Assembly (NCBI RefSeq): GCF_013391635.1
Contig: NZ_JACAWU010000002.1
Coordinates: 1,488,001-1,552,000 of the forward strand
Length of the DNA: 64,000 nt
Source of the DNA: Natronomonas gomsonensis
Lineage (GTDB): Archaea; Halobacteriota; Halobacteria; Halobacteriales; Haloarculaceae
Direction of reading: 5' to 3'
In this document: piece by piece, positions 54,863 to 64,000 of the stretch
Layout: each line of letters opens with the position of its first letter
How positions within the stretch are numbered: position 1 is the stretch's first letter
Translations under genes and position numbers: made by a program
Notes under the pieces: generated by a model
Database searches by the model: none
What the model saw: the letters and a program-made list of their open reading frames with translations, nothing else
What the model was told of the DNA's origin: nothing

Positions 54863-56476
54863 ATGACCTTCCGAGACGGCACGCTCGTCGACTGGCACGA
54901 GTGGGGACCCTCCCCGTTCGAGACCGCCGACCGTGCCGGCAAACCCGTGCTGTGTTCGCTGACGGCGCCGTGGTGTGAGTGGTGCCACCGGATGGACGAG
55001 GAGACGTACTCGGACCCCAAACTGGCCGCCAACATCGGCGACAGTTTCGTCCCCGTTCGCGTCGACATCGACCGCAACCCCCGCGTCCGGGAGCGGTACA
55101 ACATGGGGGGGTTCCCGACGACGGTGTTCCTAACGCCCGACGGCGAGGTCCTGTCGGGAGCGACGTATCTCGGTCTCGATGGGATGCGACAGGTACTCGA
55201 CAGCGTTCGGGAATCTTGGGACGCGAAGGGCGCGACCGCGGGGAGCGTCCCGCGGGCGCTGTCCGGCGAAGACCTGCCGAGCGGCGAGGTGACCGCCGAC
55301 ATCGAAGCCCACATGGTCGAACAGGTCGCCGCCGCCTTCGACGAGGAGTTCGGCGGCTGGGGCACCGGCGCGAAGTTCCCGCTTCCGCAAACCATCGAGT
55401 TCGCGCTCAAACGCGACCGTCAGCGGGCGACGCGAACGCTCGAAGCGGTTCAAACGCACCTCTACGACACCTACGACGGCGGATTCTACCGATTCGCGGA
55501 GAACCGGAGTTGGGGCGAACCCCACCGCGAGAAACTCACAGACGAGAACGCCGCTCTCCTCGGAGCGTTCACCTCGGGATACCTCTACACCGGCCAGGAA
55601 TCCTACCACGCCGCCGCCGAGGGCACGGTCGATTATTTGACGACGACGGCGTGGACCGGCGAGGCCTTCGCCGCCAGCCAGGCCGGCAGCGACTACTACC
55701 TGCTCGAACCGACCGAACGCGAGGAGGCCGACCCGCCGCACGTCGATACGACGGCCTTCGCGGACCGAAACGGGATGGCCGCCGAGGCGCTGTTCCGCTT
55801 CGCCGCGGTCACCGATCACGAAGGAGCGACCCGCTACGCCGAACGGGCTCTGGAGTTCGTCCTCGAAACGCTCGTCGATGACGGCCACGTCGCACACTTC
55901 GACGGTGAGGATAGCGAAACCGGACTGCTCGCCGACCACGCGCGAGTGCTGTCGGGACTCACCGCCGCCGCACAGGTAACCGGCCCCGACGGCTGGCTCG
56001 CGCCGGCCCGGGCAGTCGCCGACGACGCCATCGACCGCCTCGTCGACGACGGCGCGTTCCTCGACGGCGACGCGGAGGGGGCCGGACTGCTCGACCGACC
56101 CCTCCGGCCGCTGGAGACCAATGCGGAGATGGCCGACGCGCTCCTCGATTTGTGGGCGCTGACCGACGAGGACCGCTACCGTGCCGCCGCGACCGATGCG
56201 CTCGCGTCGTTCGCCGGTGCCTACGACCGAATGGGCGTCGAGGTGGCCGGCTACGCGGCCGCCTGTGCCCGCGCCCACTACGACCCGCTCGTCGTCCGGA
56301 CGCCCGCCGCCGGGACGGACCTCCACCGGGCCGCCCTCCGCATCGCCGACCACGAGAAGGTGGTCGTCCCCGCGGACCGCGAAAACGCCGTCGTCGTTCG
56401 GAGCGGAACCGAGACGGTACCGGCTGAGACGCCCGACGAACTCCTCGAGCGCGCTTCTGAGGGCCCGAGTCCCTGA
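54863..56476 (+). CDS. Thioredoxin-domain protein of the DUF255/YyaL (spermatogenesis-associated 20-like) family
   Basis: The 537-residue protein has an N-terminal thioredoxin-like domain with CxxC in 'APWCEWCHRMDEETY' and 'MGGFPTTVFLTPDGE', followed by a helical alpha/alpha-barrel domain ('HMVEQVAAAFDEEFGGWG', 'YDTYDGGFYRFAEN'). The family's role is unclear. The start at 54863 gives the typical 'TFRDGTLVDWHEWG' opening. Confidence 0.88.
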   Translation: MTFRDGTLVDWHEWGPSPFETADRAGKPVLCSLTAPWCEWCHRMDEETYSDPKLAANIGDSFVPVRVDIDRNPRVRERYNMGGFPTTVFLTPDGEVLSGATYLGLDGMRQVLDSVRESWDAKGATAGSVPRALSGEDLPSGEVTADIEAHMVEQVAAAFDEEFGGWGTGAKFPLPQTIEFALKRDRQRATRTLEAVQTHLYDTYDGGFYRFAENRSWGEPHREKLTDENAALLGAFTSGYLYTGQESYHAAAEGTVDYLTTTAWTGEAFAASQAGSDYYLLEPTEREEADPPHVDTTAFADRNGMAAEALFRFAAVTDHEGATRYAERALEFVLETLVDDGHVAHFDGEDSETGLLADHARVLSGLTAAAQVTGPDGWLAPARAVADDAIDRLVDDGAFLDGDAEGAGLLDRPLRPLETNAEMADALLDLWALTDEDRYRAAATDALASFAGAYDRMGVEVAGYAAACARAHYDPLVVRTPAAGTDLHRAALRIADHEKVVVPADRENAVVVRSGTETVPAETPDELLERASEGPSP

Positions 56477-56543
56477 GCCGCGTGCCGTGGGGACGTGTGA
56501 CTATCCCAACAACAACTCCAACCGTTCCTAAACTTACGATGTG

Positions 56544-56550
56544 TTTATAT
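56544..56550 (+). promoter_or_regulatory. TATA box of the TrmB-like gene
   Basis: TTTATAT lies about 27 bases before the ATG at 56574, so the transcript is probably leaderless. This favours 56574 over in-frame starts at 56541 and 56565. Confidence 0.5.
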
Positions 56551-56573
56551 CCCCCGAGGGTGAGATGCGAGTA

Positions 56574-57380
56574 ATGGCAAGTCTCAGAGACCTCGGGTTG
56601 TCGGAGTACGAGGCTCGGGCGTACCGAGCACTGCTGAAAACCGGACCCACAACCGCCAAAGAGTTGTCACGGGTCAGCGACGTCCCGATGGGCCGGATTT
56701 ACGACGTGCTCAACAGCATCGAGCAGTACAACCTCGTCCGCTCGCAGTCGGCTTCGCGTCCGAAGAAGTACGTCGCCGTCGAGCCGACGACCGCACTCGA
56801 CCGCCTTTTGGACGACAAGAAGCGCGAGCTCAACGAGAAGGCCAGCCAGTACGAGGACATCGTCGACGAACTCACCGGCGAACTCGAAACCGCCGAACCG
56901 GTCGAGGAGACCTTCTGGACCGCCGCCGTCGGCCCCGAGGAGACCGTCGACCTCCTCGTCGAACGACTCTCCGCGGCCGATTCGAGGGTCGTGATGGTAC
57001 TGTCGACGTACACCGAGCAGTTCTTCGACATCGACAAGGTCGGCACGCTCATCGTCGACGAGTTGAGCGAGGCACTCGACCGCGGCGTCGACGTACAGTT
57101 GCTGATGCGGCCCGACCTCGTTCCCATCCTTCCGGAGTCCATCGGCGAACGCTACCGGAGTTCGCTGACGGAACACGACGCCTTTTCCGTCCGAACCAGC
57201 GAGAACGTCTCCGGAACGTTCACCCTCGTCGACGAGAACGAGGTCGTCATCGAGGTGCCGCACCCGCTGAAGAGCCAAGAGGTGTTCGCCATGATAGACC
57301 TCAAAGACCGCGAGTTCGCCGGGAACGTTCGCACCGAATTCGAGCCCCGGTGGGAGAAAGCCGAGGAGTTGGCGTTCTAG
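56574..57380 (+). CDS. TrmB-family transcriptional regulator
   Basis: The 268-residue protein has a winged helix at the N-terminus ('LRDLGLSEYEARAYRALLKT', 'TTAKELSRVSDVPMGRIYDV', recognition helix 'DVLNSIEQYNLVRSQ'), a coiled-coil linker near 85-110, and a C-terminal PLD-like effector domain ('LLVERLSAADSRVVMVLSTY'). TrmB proteins typically respond to sugars. Target genes are unknown. Confidence 0.88.
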   Translation: MASLRDLGLSEYEARAYRALLKTGPTTAKELSRVSDVPMGRIYDVLNSIEQYNLVRSQSASRPKKYVAVEPTTALDRLLDDKKRELNEKASQYEDIVDELTGELETAEPVEETFWTAAVGPEETVDLLVERLSAADSRVVMVLSTYTEQFFDIDKVGTLIVDELSEALDRGVDVQLLMRPDLVPILPESIGERYRSSLTEHDAFSVRTSENVSGTFTLVDENEVVIEVPHPLKSQEVFAMIDLKDREFAGNVRTEFEPRWEKAEELAF

Positions 57381-57465
57381 TCGTTCGGGTCGACGGACAC
57401 AACTTTCCACTCGAAACAGCCGGAACGAACTTCCGTCTCGGTGTCGAACCCTCGGGAAGGACCGA

Positions 57466-58860
57466 ATGGACGACCCCGAGAAACTGAAAGCTCTCCTCGA
57501 CCACGCCCAAGACAAAATCGTCGTCGTCGACGAGAACGGCGTGTATCGGTACGTCAACGCCGCCGTCGAACGACTGTTGGGGTACTCACCCGAGGAGTTC
57601 GTCGGGACCAACACCTTCGGATACATGCACCCTGACGACCGCGAGGACGTTCGGGAGGCCTTCAGTCGACTGCTCGAGGGAGCCGTCGACGACATCGAGA
57701 CCATCGAATACCGCCACCAGGCCAAGGATGGCTCGTGGGTGTGGCTGGAGAGCCGCGTCGAGAATCACGCCGACTCGACGCTCGGCGGCTACGTCGTCAG
57801 TTCCCGCGACATTACCGACCGCAAGCGGGCCGAACGCCGGCAGCGCGAGACCGAGATTCGACTCGAGGAACTCGCGGCGAACACCGACGACGTGCTGTGG
57901 ACGTTCTCCGAGGACTGGAGCGAGTTGCTGTTCGTCAACGACGCCTTCGAGGACCTCTGGGGGATGTCAGTCGAACGCGTCAAGGCAGACCCGACGAGCT
58001 TCCTCGACGGCATCCACCCGGACGACAGGGACCGCGTCGTCGAGGGAATGCACCAACTCTCGAACGGGACCCCGCGAGCCATGGAGTACCGCGTGAACCC
58101 CGAGAAGGGGTATCGTCGGTGGGTCTGGGTGCAGGCACGCCCCGTCGTCGAGAACGGTTCGGTCGCCCGCATCGTCGGCTTCGCACGGGACGTCACCGAC
58201 CGCCGCCGCCGGGAACGGCAACTACAGGTGATGGACAACCTCCTCCGACACAACCTCCGCAACGACATGAACGTCATCCTCGGGCACGCGGAGTTGGCAC
58301 GGAAACGGGCCGACGGGACGGTCGTGGAGGGGATGGAGACGATACTGGAGACGGGGTGGAAACTACTCGAAACCGCCGATAAGGAGCGGGAAATCGTCGA
58401 CGTGCTCGTCGGGGTCGGCGACGTGGGGCGCGTCGACCTCGCTTCGACCCTCCGGGCCAAAGTCGAGGAGTTCGGAGCGGAGGTGGGGCCGGAGGCCACC
58501 ATCACCGCCGATACGCCCGCCTCGGCCGAAGTCGTCTCGCTACCGGAGATCGACCGCGCCGTCCACGAGTTGCTCGAAAACGCGATCAGACACGCCGACG
58601 GTCCACCGGAGATCGAGGCCGAACTCCACGTCGAATCGGAGTGCGTCGTCCTGAAAATCCTCGACAACGCCTCACCGATTCCTCGAAATGAGTTCGAGCC
58701 GCTGTTCGGCGACGAAGAGCCAAGCGACCTGTATCACGGCACCGGTCTCGGCCTGTGGCTGGTCTACTGGATAGTCGACCTCTCGGACGGCACGCTCGAG
58801 TTCGAGTACGTCCCCGACTGCGGCAACTGCGTGACGGTGCGACTTCCGCGAGCGGAGTGA
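57466..58860 (+). CDS. PAS-domain sensor histidine kinase
   Basis: The 464-residue soluble kinase has two PAS domains with PAC regions (about 5-120 and 125-240), then the phospho-acceptor helix 'MDNLLRHNLRNDMNVILGHAE' (His near 261) in two pieces, and an ATPase domain with N box 'LLENAIRHAD', 'DNASPIPRNEFEPLF' and 'GTGLGLWLVYWIV'. No membrane segment, so it senses a cytoplasmic signal such as redox or ligand. No response regulator is adjacent. Confidence 0.9.
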   Translation: MDDPEKLKALLDHAQDKIVVVDENGVYRYVNAAVERLLGYSPEEFVGTNTFGYMHPDDREDVREAFSRLLEGAVDDIETIEYRHQAKDGSWVWLESRVENHADSTLGGYVVSSRDITDRKRAERRQRETEIRLEELAANTDDVLWTFSEDWSELLFVNDAFEDLWGMSVERVKADPTSFLDGIHPDDRDRVVEGMHQLSNGTPRAMEYRVNPEKGYRRWVWVQARPVVENGSVARIVGFARDVTDRRRRERQLQVMDNLLRHNLRNDMNVILGHAELARKRADGTVVEGMETILETGWKLLETADKEREIVDVLVGVGDVGRVDLASTLRAKVEEFGAEVGPEATITADTPASAEVVSLPEIDRAVHELLENAIRHADGPPEIEAELHVESECVVLKILDNASPIPRNEFEPLFGDEEPSDLYHGTGLGLWLVYWIVDLSDGTLEFEYVPDCGNCVTVRLPRAE

Positions 58861-58866
58861 GGCCGG

Positions 58867-59796
58867 TCAGTCGCCGTTGACTTCCGCCTTCAGTTGGCCG
58901 AATTCGGCGACTCGCTCGGCGTGGGCGTTGTGCTGGTGGATGGACTCGTCGTTGGACTGTTCCATGTAGACGACGGCGTCGTCGGGGAGGTCCGGATACG
59001 CTTCGACCAGTCCGTCGGCCATCGCGCGGACGCAGTCCTCGACGAACTTCGCGTCGCTGTGGCTCTCGAAGGTCATGTGGTCCTCGTCGGGGCGCTTGGC
59101 GAGGTTGTAGATGCGTGCACTCATCGAGTCACGGGCTACCTCGATGAGTCGGTTGAGGTCGACGCTCGGATCGCCCGCGGTCTCGACGGTCAACGTCGCG
59201 TGGCCGCGCTGGGAGTGACCGGGTTGGGGAACCTCCTCGAGGAACGCATCGACCGTCTCGCGGTCGACATCGAGGTCGGCGAGTACGTCGCGAGCGCGTG
59301 ATTCGCTCATGCCCTGCGAGCAGGGACACACCGTCATGCCGACGACGTGACAGCCGATTTCCTCGCGGGTGCCGTCCTCGGTGGCGGTCGCCGAAGCGAT
59401 GATGTCCGCCGTCGCCTGCGTCGGCCGATTCGTCGCCGGTGTCTCCTCACGAATCATGTACTCCGCCTCCATCCGCACCTCGGCTTTCGTCGTGTAGTCG
59501 TGTTTTTCGAGCAGGCGTTCGGCCACGTCGCCGCAGACGTCCTCGACGCGCATCGCCGGTTCGGAGACGGCCTCCTCCAGCATCTCGTCGACGACCTCCA
59601 TGTTCCGGCTCATGTCGGCGCCTTTCCGCCAACTCGGCAGGTCGACGAACACCTCGAACTCCGCCATCAACACGATGGGACGGTCCTCCTCGCGGTGGAG
59701 TTTCACGAGTTTCTCGACGCCGGTCACGCCCACGCGGTTGAGACCGACGCTCACGTCGGGACTCGACGCCTGTACGTCCGGCAGCTGCTGACTCAT
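58867..59796 (-). CDS. mptA: GTP cyclohydrolase MptA (type IV, archaeal)
   Basis: The 309-residue FolE2/MptA-type enzyme opens GTP to a cyclic phosphate in archaeal pterin synthesis. Landmarks are '[21 protein letters not shown]', '[21 protein letters not shown]', the metal-binding Cys region '[13 protein letters not shown]' and His in '[10 protein letters not shown]'. Full length. Confidence 0.93.
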   Translation of the reverse strand: MSQQLPDVQASSPDVSVGLNRVGVTGVEKLVKLHREEDRPIVLMAEFEVFVDLPSWRKGADMSRNMEVVDEMLEEAVSEPAMRVEDVCGDVAERLLEKHDYTTKAEVRMEAEYMIREETPATNRPTQATADIIASATATEDGTREEIGCHVVGMTVCPCSQGMSESRARDVLADLDVDRETVDAFLEEVPQPGHSQRGHATLTVETAGDPSVDLNRLIEVARDSMSARIYNLAKRPDEDHMTFESHSDAKFVEDCVRAMADGLVEAYPDLPDDAVVYMEQSNDESIHQHNAHAERVAEFGQLKAEVNGD

Positions 59797-59858
59797 TGGT
59801 ACTTAAAACGTCGGGGACGCCGTTAGGGCTTTCGAAAGGGGCATTCGGTCGGTTGCCG

Positions 59859-60671
59859 CTACTCCAGTTTCCCGAGTGCGGTGAAGAACTCCAGCGGCGG
59901 TCCCGCGATTCTGACGGGGTCGTCGGCGCGGCGCAGTCGGACGTTCGTCGGCGGGTCGACCCGCTCTCGTGTTCGGCCGTCGGCGACGACGAAGGCGTGG
60001 TCGGCCTCCTCGACTCGGACGACGATGTCGGCGTCCAGCGGCGCGGCGAGGGAGGGCATCGGCCCCTCCGCACACATCTCGGTGACGACGAGCGTCGCCA
60101 CGTCGGGGTGGACCAACGGCCCGCCCTCGCTGAGGTTGTACGCCGTCGACCCGGTCGGCGTCGACACCAACACGCCGTCGGCTCGGCTCCCGGAGTACAG
60201 CTGTCCGTCGACGCGCACCTCGATGCCGACACCGTTGTTTCGGCCGCGCTGTGGCCCGAGAATCGACACCTCGTTGACCGCTGCCGGCAGCGACCACCCC
60301 TCGCCTTCGGCCTGGACCTGCGGCAGTTCCTGGTACGTTCGGTCACCGCTCTCGAACCGCTCGACCTCACGCTTGACGGTCTCGACGGCCTCTTCGGGCG
60401 AAACCGCATTGAGGAAGCCGACCTCGCCGAGATTGACGCCCATGACGGGCGTCGGCGTCACCTCGCGGGCGGCAAACAGGAACGTTCCATCGCCACCGAT
60501 GGAGACGACGAGGTCACAGTCGACGAACTCGCCGACGGCCATCCCCTCGCGGTCGAGGCTTGCCGCCGTCGCCGCGTCCAGCGAAACCGAGGCGTCGGCG
60601 TTTCGGCGTATCCGGTCGGCGAGCTCGGCGGCCCGGGGGTTGTCCTGTTGGGCGACGACGCCGACGTGCAT
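59859..60671 (-). CDS. nadK: NAD(H) kinase
   Basis: The 270-residue enzyme phosphorylates NAD to NADP. It has GGDGT in 'VVSIGGDGTFLFAAR', 'GVNLGEVGFLNAV', and the substrate-binding 'GVLVSTPTGSTAYNLSEGGP'. The ATG at 60671 (MHVGVVAQQ..) is chosen over an upstream start. It precedes mptA on the same strand (62 bp gap). Confidence 0.92.
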   Translation of the reverse strand: MHVGVVAQQDNPRAAELADRIRRNADASVSLDAATAASLDREGMAVGEFVDCDLVVSIGGDGTFLFAAREVTPTPVMGVNLGEVGFLNAVSPEEAVETVKREVERFESGDRTYQELPQVQAEGEGWSLPAAVNEVSILGPQRGRNNGVGIEVRVDGQLYSGSRADGVLVSTPTGSTAYNLSEGGPLVHPDVATLVVTEMCAEGPMPSLAAPLDADIVVRVEEADHAFVVADGRTRERVDPPTNVRLRRADDPVRIAGPPLEFFTALGKLE

Positions 60672-60785
60672 CGGCGGTGCTTCGCCACCCGACGACAAAA
60701 AGCCCCACGGACTGCGATTCGACGGGTAACATTAACGTTGTAGCGAAATAACACGCTGATGTATGCGTGAGTCGCGGGGGCGAAC

Positions 60786-61619
60786 ATGAGCGACGAAGAC
60801 GACTGGTTCGAGAGCGCCAGCGACGAACCGTTCGAGGACGGCGACGACGAACTGTTCGAGGACGACTTCGCGACCGCCTTCGAAGGCGGCGACGGCGACG
60901 GCTTCGAGGAGGAGTTCGAATCCGAGATTCCCCGCCTCGATCTCGGCATCGAGGGACTCGACGACATGATTCAGGGCGGCGTTCCCGAACGGTCGCTGCT
61001 CGTGGTCATGGGCGCCGCCGGGACCGGGAAAACCACGTTCGGCCTCCAGTTCCTCCAGCGCGGCATCGAAGACGGTGAGAAAGCCATCTACATCACGCTC
61101 GAAGAAGACAAGGAAGCCGTCGTACAGGCCGCAACCGAGAAGGGATGGCCCTTCGACGAGTACATCGAGGACGACAAACTCGCCATCGTCGATTTGGACC
61201 CCATCGAGATGGCCAACAGTCTCGCCTCCATCCGCGGTGACCTCCCCCGACTCGTCGACGAGTTCGACGCCCAGCGACTCGTTCTCGACTCCGTATCGCT
61301 GCTGGAGATGATGTACGACAACCAAGCCGAGCGCCGTACCGAGGTGTTCGACTTCACCCGGTCACTGAAGAAGGCTGGCGTCACTACGATGCTGACCAGC
61401 GAAGCCAGCGAGGGCAACCCCTACGCCTCCCGCCACGGCATCATCGAATACCTCACCGACGGCGTGTTCGTCCTCCAGTACGTCCGCTCGGAGTTCCGCG
61501 AAACCCGACTCGCCGTCGAGATTCAGAAGATACGGAACGCCAACCACTCCCGAGAGACGAAACCCTACGAAATCACGGGCGACGGGATTTCGGTGTACCA
61601 GCAGGCGAATATTTTCTAA
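60786..61619 (+). CDS. KaiC-domain RecA-like ATPase
   Basis: The 277-residue protein has a 45-residue acidic N-terminal tail and a KaiC/RadA-like core: 'LDLGIEGLDDMIQGGVPERS', Walker A 'GAAGTGKTT' (about 76-84) and 'QRLVLDSVSLLEMM' (Walker B). Single-domain KaiC-like proteins are common in haloarchaea; roles in signalling are suspected. Confidence 0.88.
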   Translation: MSDEDDWFESASDEPFEDGDDELFEDDFATAFEGGDGDGFEEEFESEIPRLDLGIEGLDDMIQGGVPERSLLVVMGAAGTGKTTFGLQFLQRGIEDGEKAIYITLEEDKEAVVQAATEKGWPFDEYIEDDKLAIVDLDPIEMANSLASIRGDLPRLVDEFDAQRLVLDSVSLLEMMYDNQAERRTEVFDFTRSLKKAGVTTMLTSEASEGNPYASRHGIIEYLTDGVFVLQYVRSEFRETRLAVEIQKIRNANHSRETKPYEITGDGISVYQQANIF

Positions 61620-61639
61620 GCCGAACTTTTTACGCCTCG

Positions 61640-61664
61640 GGTTGCGGGCCGCAGGCCCGCAACC
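61640..61664. terminator. Strong hairpin between convergent genes
   Basis: GGTTGCGGGC-CGCAG-GCCCGCAACC is a perfect 10-bp stem in the gap between the KaiC-like gene and uspA-like gene. No long T-run follows directly; it may act as a bidirectional barrier or RNA 3' end. A second GC-rich inverted region continues to 61745. Confidence 0.5.
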
Positions 61665-61760
61665 GCTCGGCGCAAAAACTTCGATGAAAAAGGCGGCGAC
61701 TCGCTTCGCTCGTCACCGTGAACCGCTCGCGCCTCCGGCGCTCGCGGATGCTAGCAGCGA

Positions 61761-62177
61761 TTACCGAACGACCGTCACGGGCACCGGCGACCGGCGGACC
61801 ACGCTCTCGGCGACGCTGCCAAGCAAGATTCGGGACACTCCCTCCCGACCGTGGCTCCCGATGACGACGTGGTCGCAGTCCTCAGCGACATCGGTGATAG
61901 AGCGGACGGGCCGACCGGTTTCGGTTGTCGTCTCGACGGTGACGCCGGCTTCCTCGGCGCGTTCCTCGACATCTTCGAACATCCGCTCGGCCGCTTCCTG
62001 TTGAGCCTCGAGCCACTCCCCGGCCGCCGCGGCCTCGCCGACACCGATGCCGTACCCCGCCTGTACCGGGTCGATGACCCGCAGACAGACGATGGTCTCC
62101 TCGGGGAACTGCTCGGCCGCGTACTCGAAGGCTCGCCACGACTGCTCGGAACCGTCCATCGGCACTAGGACACGCAT
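61761..62177 (-). CDS. Universal stress protein (UspA family)
   Basis: The 138-residue single UspA domain has 'MRVLVPMDGSEQSWRAFEYA' and the ATP-binding motif 'DHVVIGSHGREGVSRILLGS' followed by 'VVRRSPVPVTVVR'. The G-x2-G-x9-G(S) pattern indicates an ATP-binding type. ATG at 62177. Confidence 0.93.
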   Translation of the reverse strand: MRVLVPMDGSEQSWRAFEYAAEQFPEETIVCLRVIDPVQAGYGIGVGEAAAAGEWLEAQQEAAERMFEDVEERAEEAGVTVETTTETGRPVRSITDVAEDCDHVVIGSHGREGVSRILLGSVAESVVRRSPVPVTVVR

Positions 62178-62209
62178 ACGAGAACCGACGACGGCACCGG
62201 TGATAAAGG

Positions 62210-63988
62210 TCAGTCTCGCCCGTGGCGAGTCAGACACTTCGGAAGGCCGATTAGTTCGACCGGTTCGGAGTTATCGGGCGAGTAGACGACCATCTGTCCC
62301 TTCTCCATGTACGGCACCTTCCCTTCGAGGTTCGAGGGGATGTTGACGGCCTTGATGGCGTCTTCGTCACCGAGGTTGAGCACGACCGTCGTGTTCACCT
62401 GCTTGAAGATTGGGTCGGCGATGTCTTGAGGGTCCTGCGTGATGAGAAACAGGCCGAGCCGCTCCTTGCGGCCCTGCTTTGCGGCCTCGGAGAACTTCCC
62501 GATGACCTTGTCGGCCTGGACGCTGTCGGCGTCGGTGAGGAAGTTGTGCGCCTCGTCCATCCCCAAGACGAGCGGCGTCTCCTTGATGCGCTCGAAGGAG
62601 GGGTCGTTCGACAGTTTCTCGTCGACCAGCAGCGAGGCGACGGCGAGGACGACCGTCGTAGTCGCCCGCGAGTCGTTGAGGTGATAGGTCGGCACCGTCG
62701 TCAGGCCACCGGGGCGGACGAACTCCCGTACGAGGTCGGTAATCGGGCGGGCGTCCTGGTCGAACACGTTGTCGAAGCCGAACGCCCGCCGCCGGACCGC
62801 ATCGAAGGTGGCCTCGTGGACGCGACCGGACTCGTCGAGTTCCTCCTTCAGCGCCGGGTCGTCGAGGAACGACATGAACTGACTGTACGTGTCGCCGGAG
62901 CCGTGCCGGTCGAAGAAGCGCTTCAAAAGGTACTGCAACGCCCCGTACTGGTTGTCGTTGAGCTTCGACCCGGCGATGAGCCACGGTCGGTTCCGAACCA
63001 TCGAAAACGGAATCGTGAACTCGACCTGCTCGGCGTGGTGGTGGGAGGCGGCGTACGTCGCGTCGCCAACTGTCGGGACGAACGCCTTCGTGTCCGCGAC
63101 GCCGCCGTGGGCGACGCCCTCCCGTTCGAGTCGCCGCTCGTAGTCGGCGTCGATAGTGGGGTTGTCGTCGTGCATCTGGGCGTACTCGTCTTGGGGGTCG
63201 AACTGGACGACAGCGGGCGCCACGTCGCGGCCGTCCTCGATGGGGTAGCGGCGGTCCTGGGAGAGATACTGTCGGAGGACGTTCTTCGCGGCGTGGGTCT
63301 TCCCCGACCCCGTCCCGCCAGCGACGAGTGTGTGTCGGAAAACGAGTGGGTCGCCGGCCTCGTAGTCGTCTTTCAGGCGGTAGTCGATGGTCGGCGGTTC
63401 GGCCGCAGTGCGGACCTTCTCGCCGCCGACCGAGAGGTGCCCGAGGAAGACGCCCTCGGACGGGATTTTCAGCCCCGTCTTGATTTCCTCGTCGTCCTCG
63501 GCTTGTCGGACGACCGTCTCCGGTTTCGGAACCCGGTCGGTCATTCGGCGTTTGAGTTCGCCGCCCTCCGAGTACAGCACCGCGACCGGTTCGAGCGACG
63601 CCATGAACTTGTAGTCCTGTTCGTCGACCTCCTCGCGGCGCATCGCTCGCCGGGCGTGGATTTCCGTCGCGTCGTCGGAGCGGAACTCTTGGGCGTACTC
63701 CAGTGCGACGATACGGCAGAACAGCCGTTCGCCGTCAGGATAGGCGGCGATAAGGTAACTGCCGATGCGGACCGAAGAGCGGTTCGCGACCGTGATGTAG
63801 GCTCTGAGCCGCGTCTCGTCGTCGTCCTCGCTGATGACCAGCCCCTCAGAGGCCGACAGCGTCCCGATTCCCCTGTCGGAACCGACCGGCGTCACCGAGA
63901 CGGCCTCGAAATCGTCCTCGTCGGTGGCCGGCTCCTCCCCGCCGGCGTCGTCGGGGTCGTGGTCGGCGAAGTCGCCCAAATCGGACAT
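62210..63988 (-). CDS. herA: HerA-like DNA-translocating ATPase
   Basis: The 592-residue HerA/FtsK-type ATPase has an N-terminal HAS-barrel-like domain (about 60-130), Walker A 'VAGGTGSGKTHAAKNVL' (near 226), 'PLVLGMDEAHNFLTD' (Walker B) and the arginine-finger region 'SEAAKQGRKERLGLFLITQDP'. HerA acts in end resection with NurA; no nurA gene is within the window, though it could lie beyond the right edge. Confidence 0.88.
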   Translation of the reverse strand: MSDLGDFADHDPDDAGGEEPATDEDDFEAVSVTPVGSDRGIGTLSASEGLVISEDDDETRLRAYITVANRSSVRIGSYLIAAYPDGERLFCRIVALEYAQEFRSDDATEIHARRAMRREEVDEQDYKFMASLEPVAVLYSEGGELKRRMTDRVPKPETVVRQAEDDEEIKTGLKIPSEGVFLGHLSVGGEKVRTAAEPPTIDYRLKDDYEAGDPLVFRHTLVAGGTGSGKTHAAKNVLRQYLSQDRRYPIEDGRDVAPAVVQFDPQDEYAQMHDDNPTIDADYERRLEREGVAHGGVADTKAFVPTVGDATYAASHHHAEQVEFTIPFSMVRNRPWLIAGSKLNDNQYGALQYLLKRFFDRHGSGDTYSQFMSFLDDPALKEELDESGRVHEATFDAVRRRAFGFDNVFDQDARPITDLVREFVRPGGLTTVPTYHLNDSRATTTVVLAVASLLVDEKLSNDPSFERIKETPLVLGMDEAHNFLTDADSVQADKVIGKFSEAAKQGRKERLGLFLITQDPQDIADPIFKQVNTTVVLNLGDEDAIKAVNIPSNLEGKVPYMEKGQMVVYSPDNSEPVELIGLPKCLTRHGRD

Positions 63989-64000
63989 ACGGTAGCTGTG

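Overview
This window comes from a halophilic archaeon (class Halobacteria). The chromosomal backbone is GC-rich. Its proteins are very acidic, and several families are archaeal or haloarchaeal: aIF5B/IF-2, NOB1, MptA (GTP cyclohydrolase IV), halocyanin, SecF-SecD in that order, a PGF-CTERM-like surface protein, KaiC-domain and HerA ATPases, and a TadA/TadC pilus system. The genus cannot be told from the sequence alone.

Layout. 1-4625: type IV pilus/Tad-like machinery (TadC-like platform protein cut by the window edge, PilB-like ATPase, and a divergent pilin-like protein whose C-terminal part is AT-richer). 4635-5579: an AT-richer gene with a possible HEPN-like C-terminus. 5838-30525: a 24.7-kb integrated element. 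30613-64000: ordinary backbone, interrupted at 41845-43655 by an AT-rich MjaI-like restriction-modification pair.

The element is the main discovery. A 15-bp direct repeat marks its two ends: one copy lies at the 3' end of an intact tRNA-Thr(GGT) gene (30511-30525), the other 52 bp before a tyrosine recombinase gene (5838-5852). Inside are the integrase, a small gene cluster, an AT-rich stretch with repeated ATTGGYCGG boxes, a three-gene operon resembling the Dnd restriction module DptF-DptG-DptH, a type I-B cas operon (cas6-cas8b-cas7-cas5-cas3), a 46-repeat CRISPR array, an inverted mini-array on the other side of the cas operon, and a large haloarchaeal element-associated protein next to the tRNA.

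Both defence modules look like effector-only halves. The CRISPR system has interference genes but no cas1, cas2 or cas4, and its repeats are unusually heterogeneous, with internal duplications of spacers. The Dpt-like operon has no DndA-E modification genes beside it. The element may therefore carry stored, slowly decaying immunity that depends on functions elsewhere in the host, or the Dpt-like operon may act without phosphorothioate marks.

The backbone on the right carries housekeeping genes: tRNA-Gly with partial copies of its own ends nearby, nadE, a K+ channel/RCK protein, infB, nob1, pgi, secF-secD, a TrmB regulator, a PAS histidine kinase, mptA, NAD kinase, a KaiC-like ATPase, UspA and a HerA-like ATPase.
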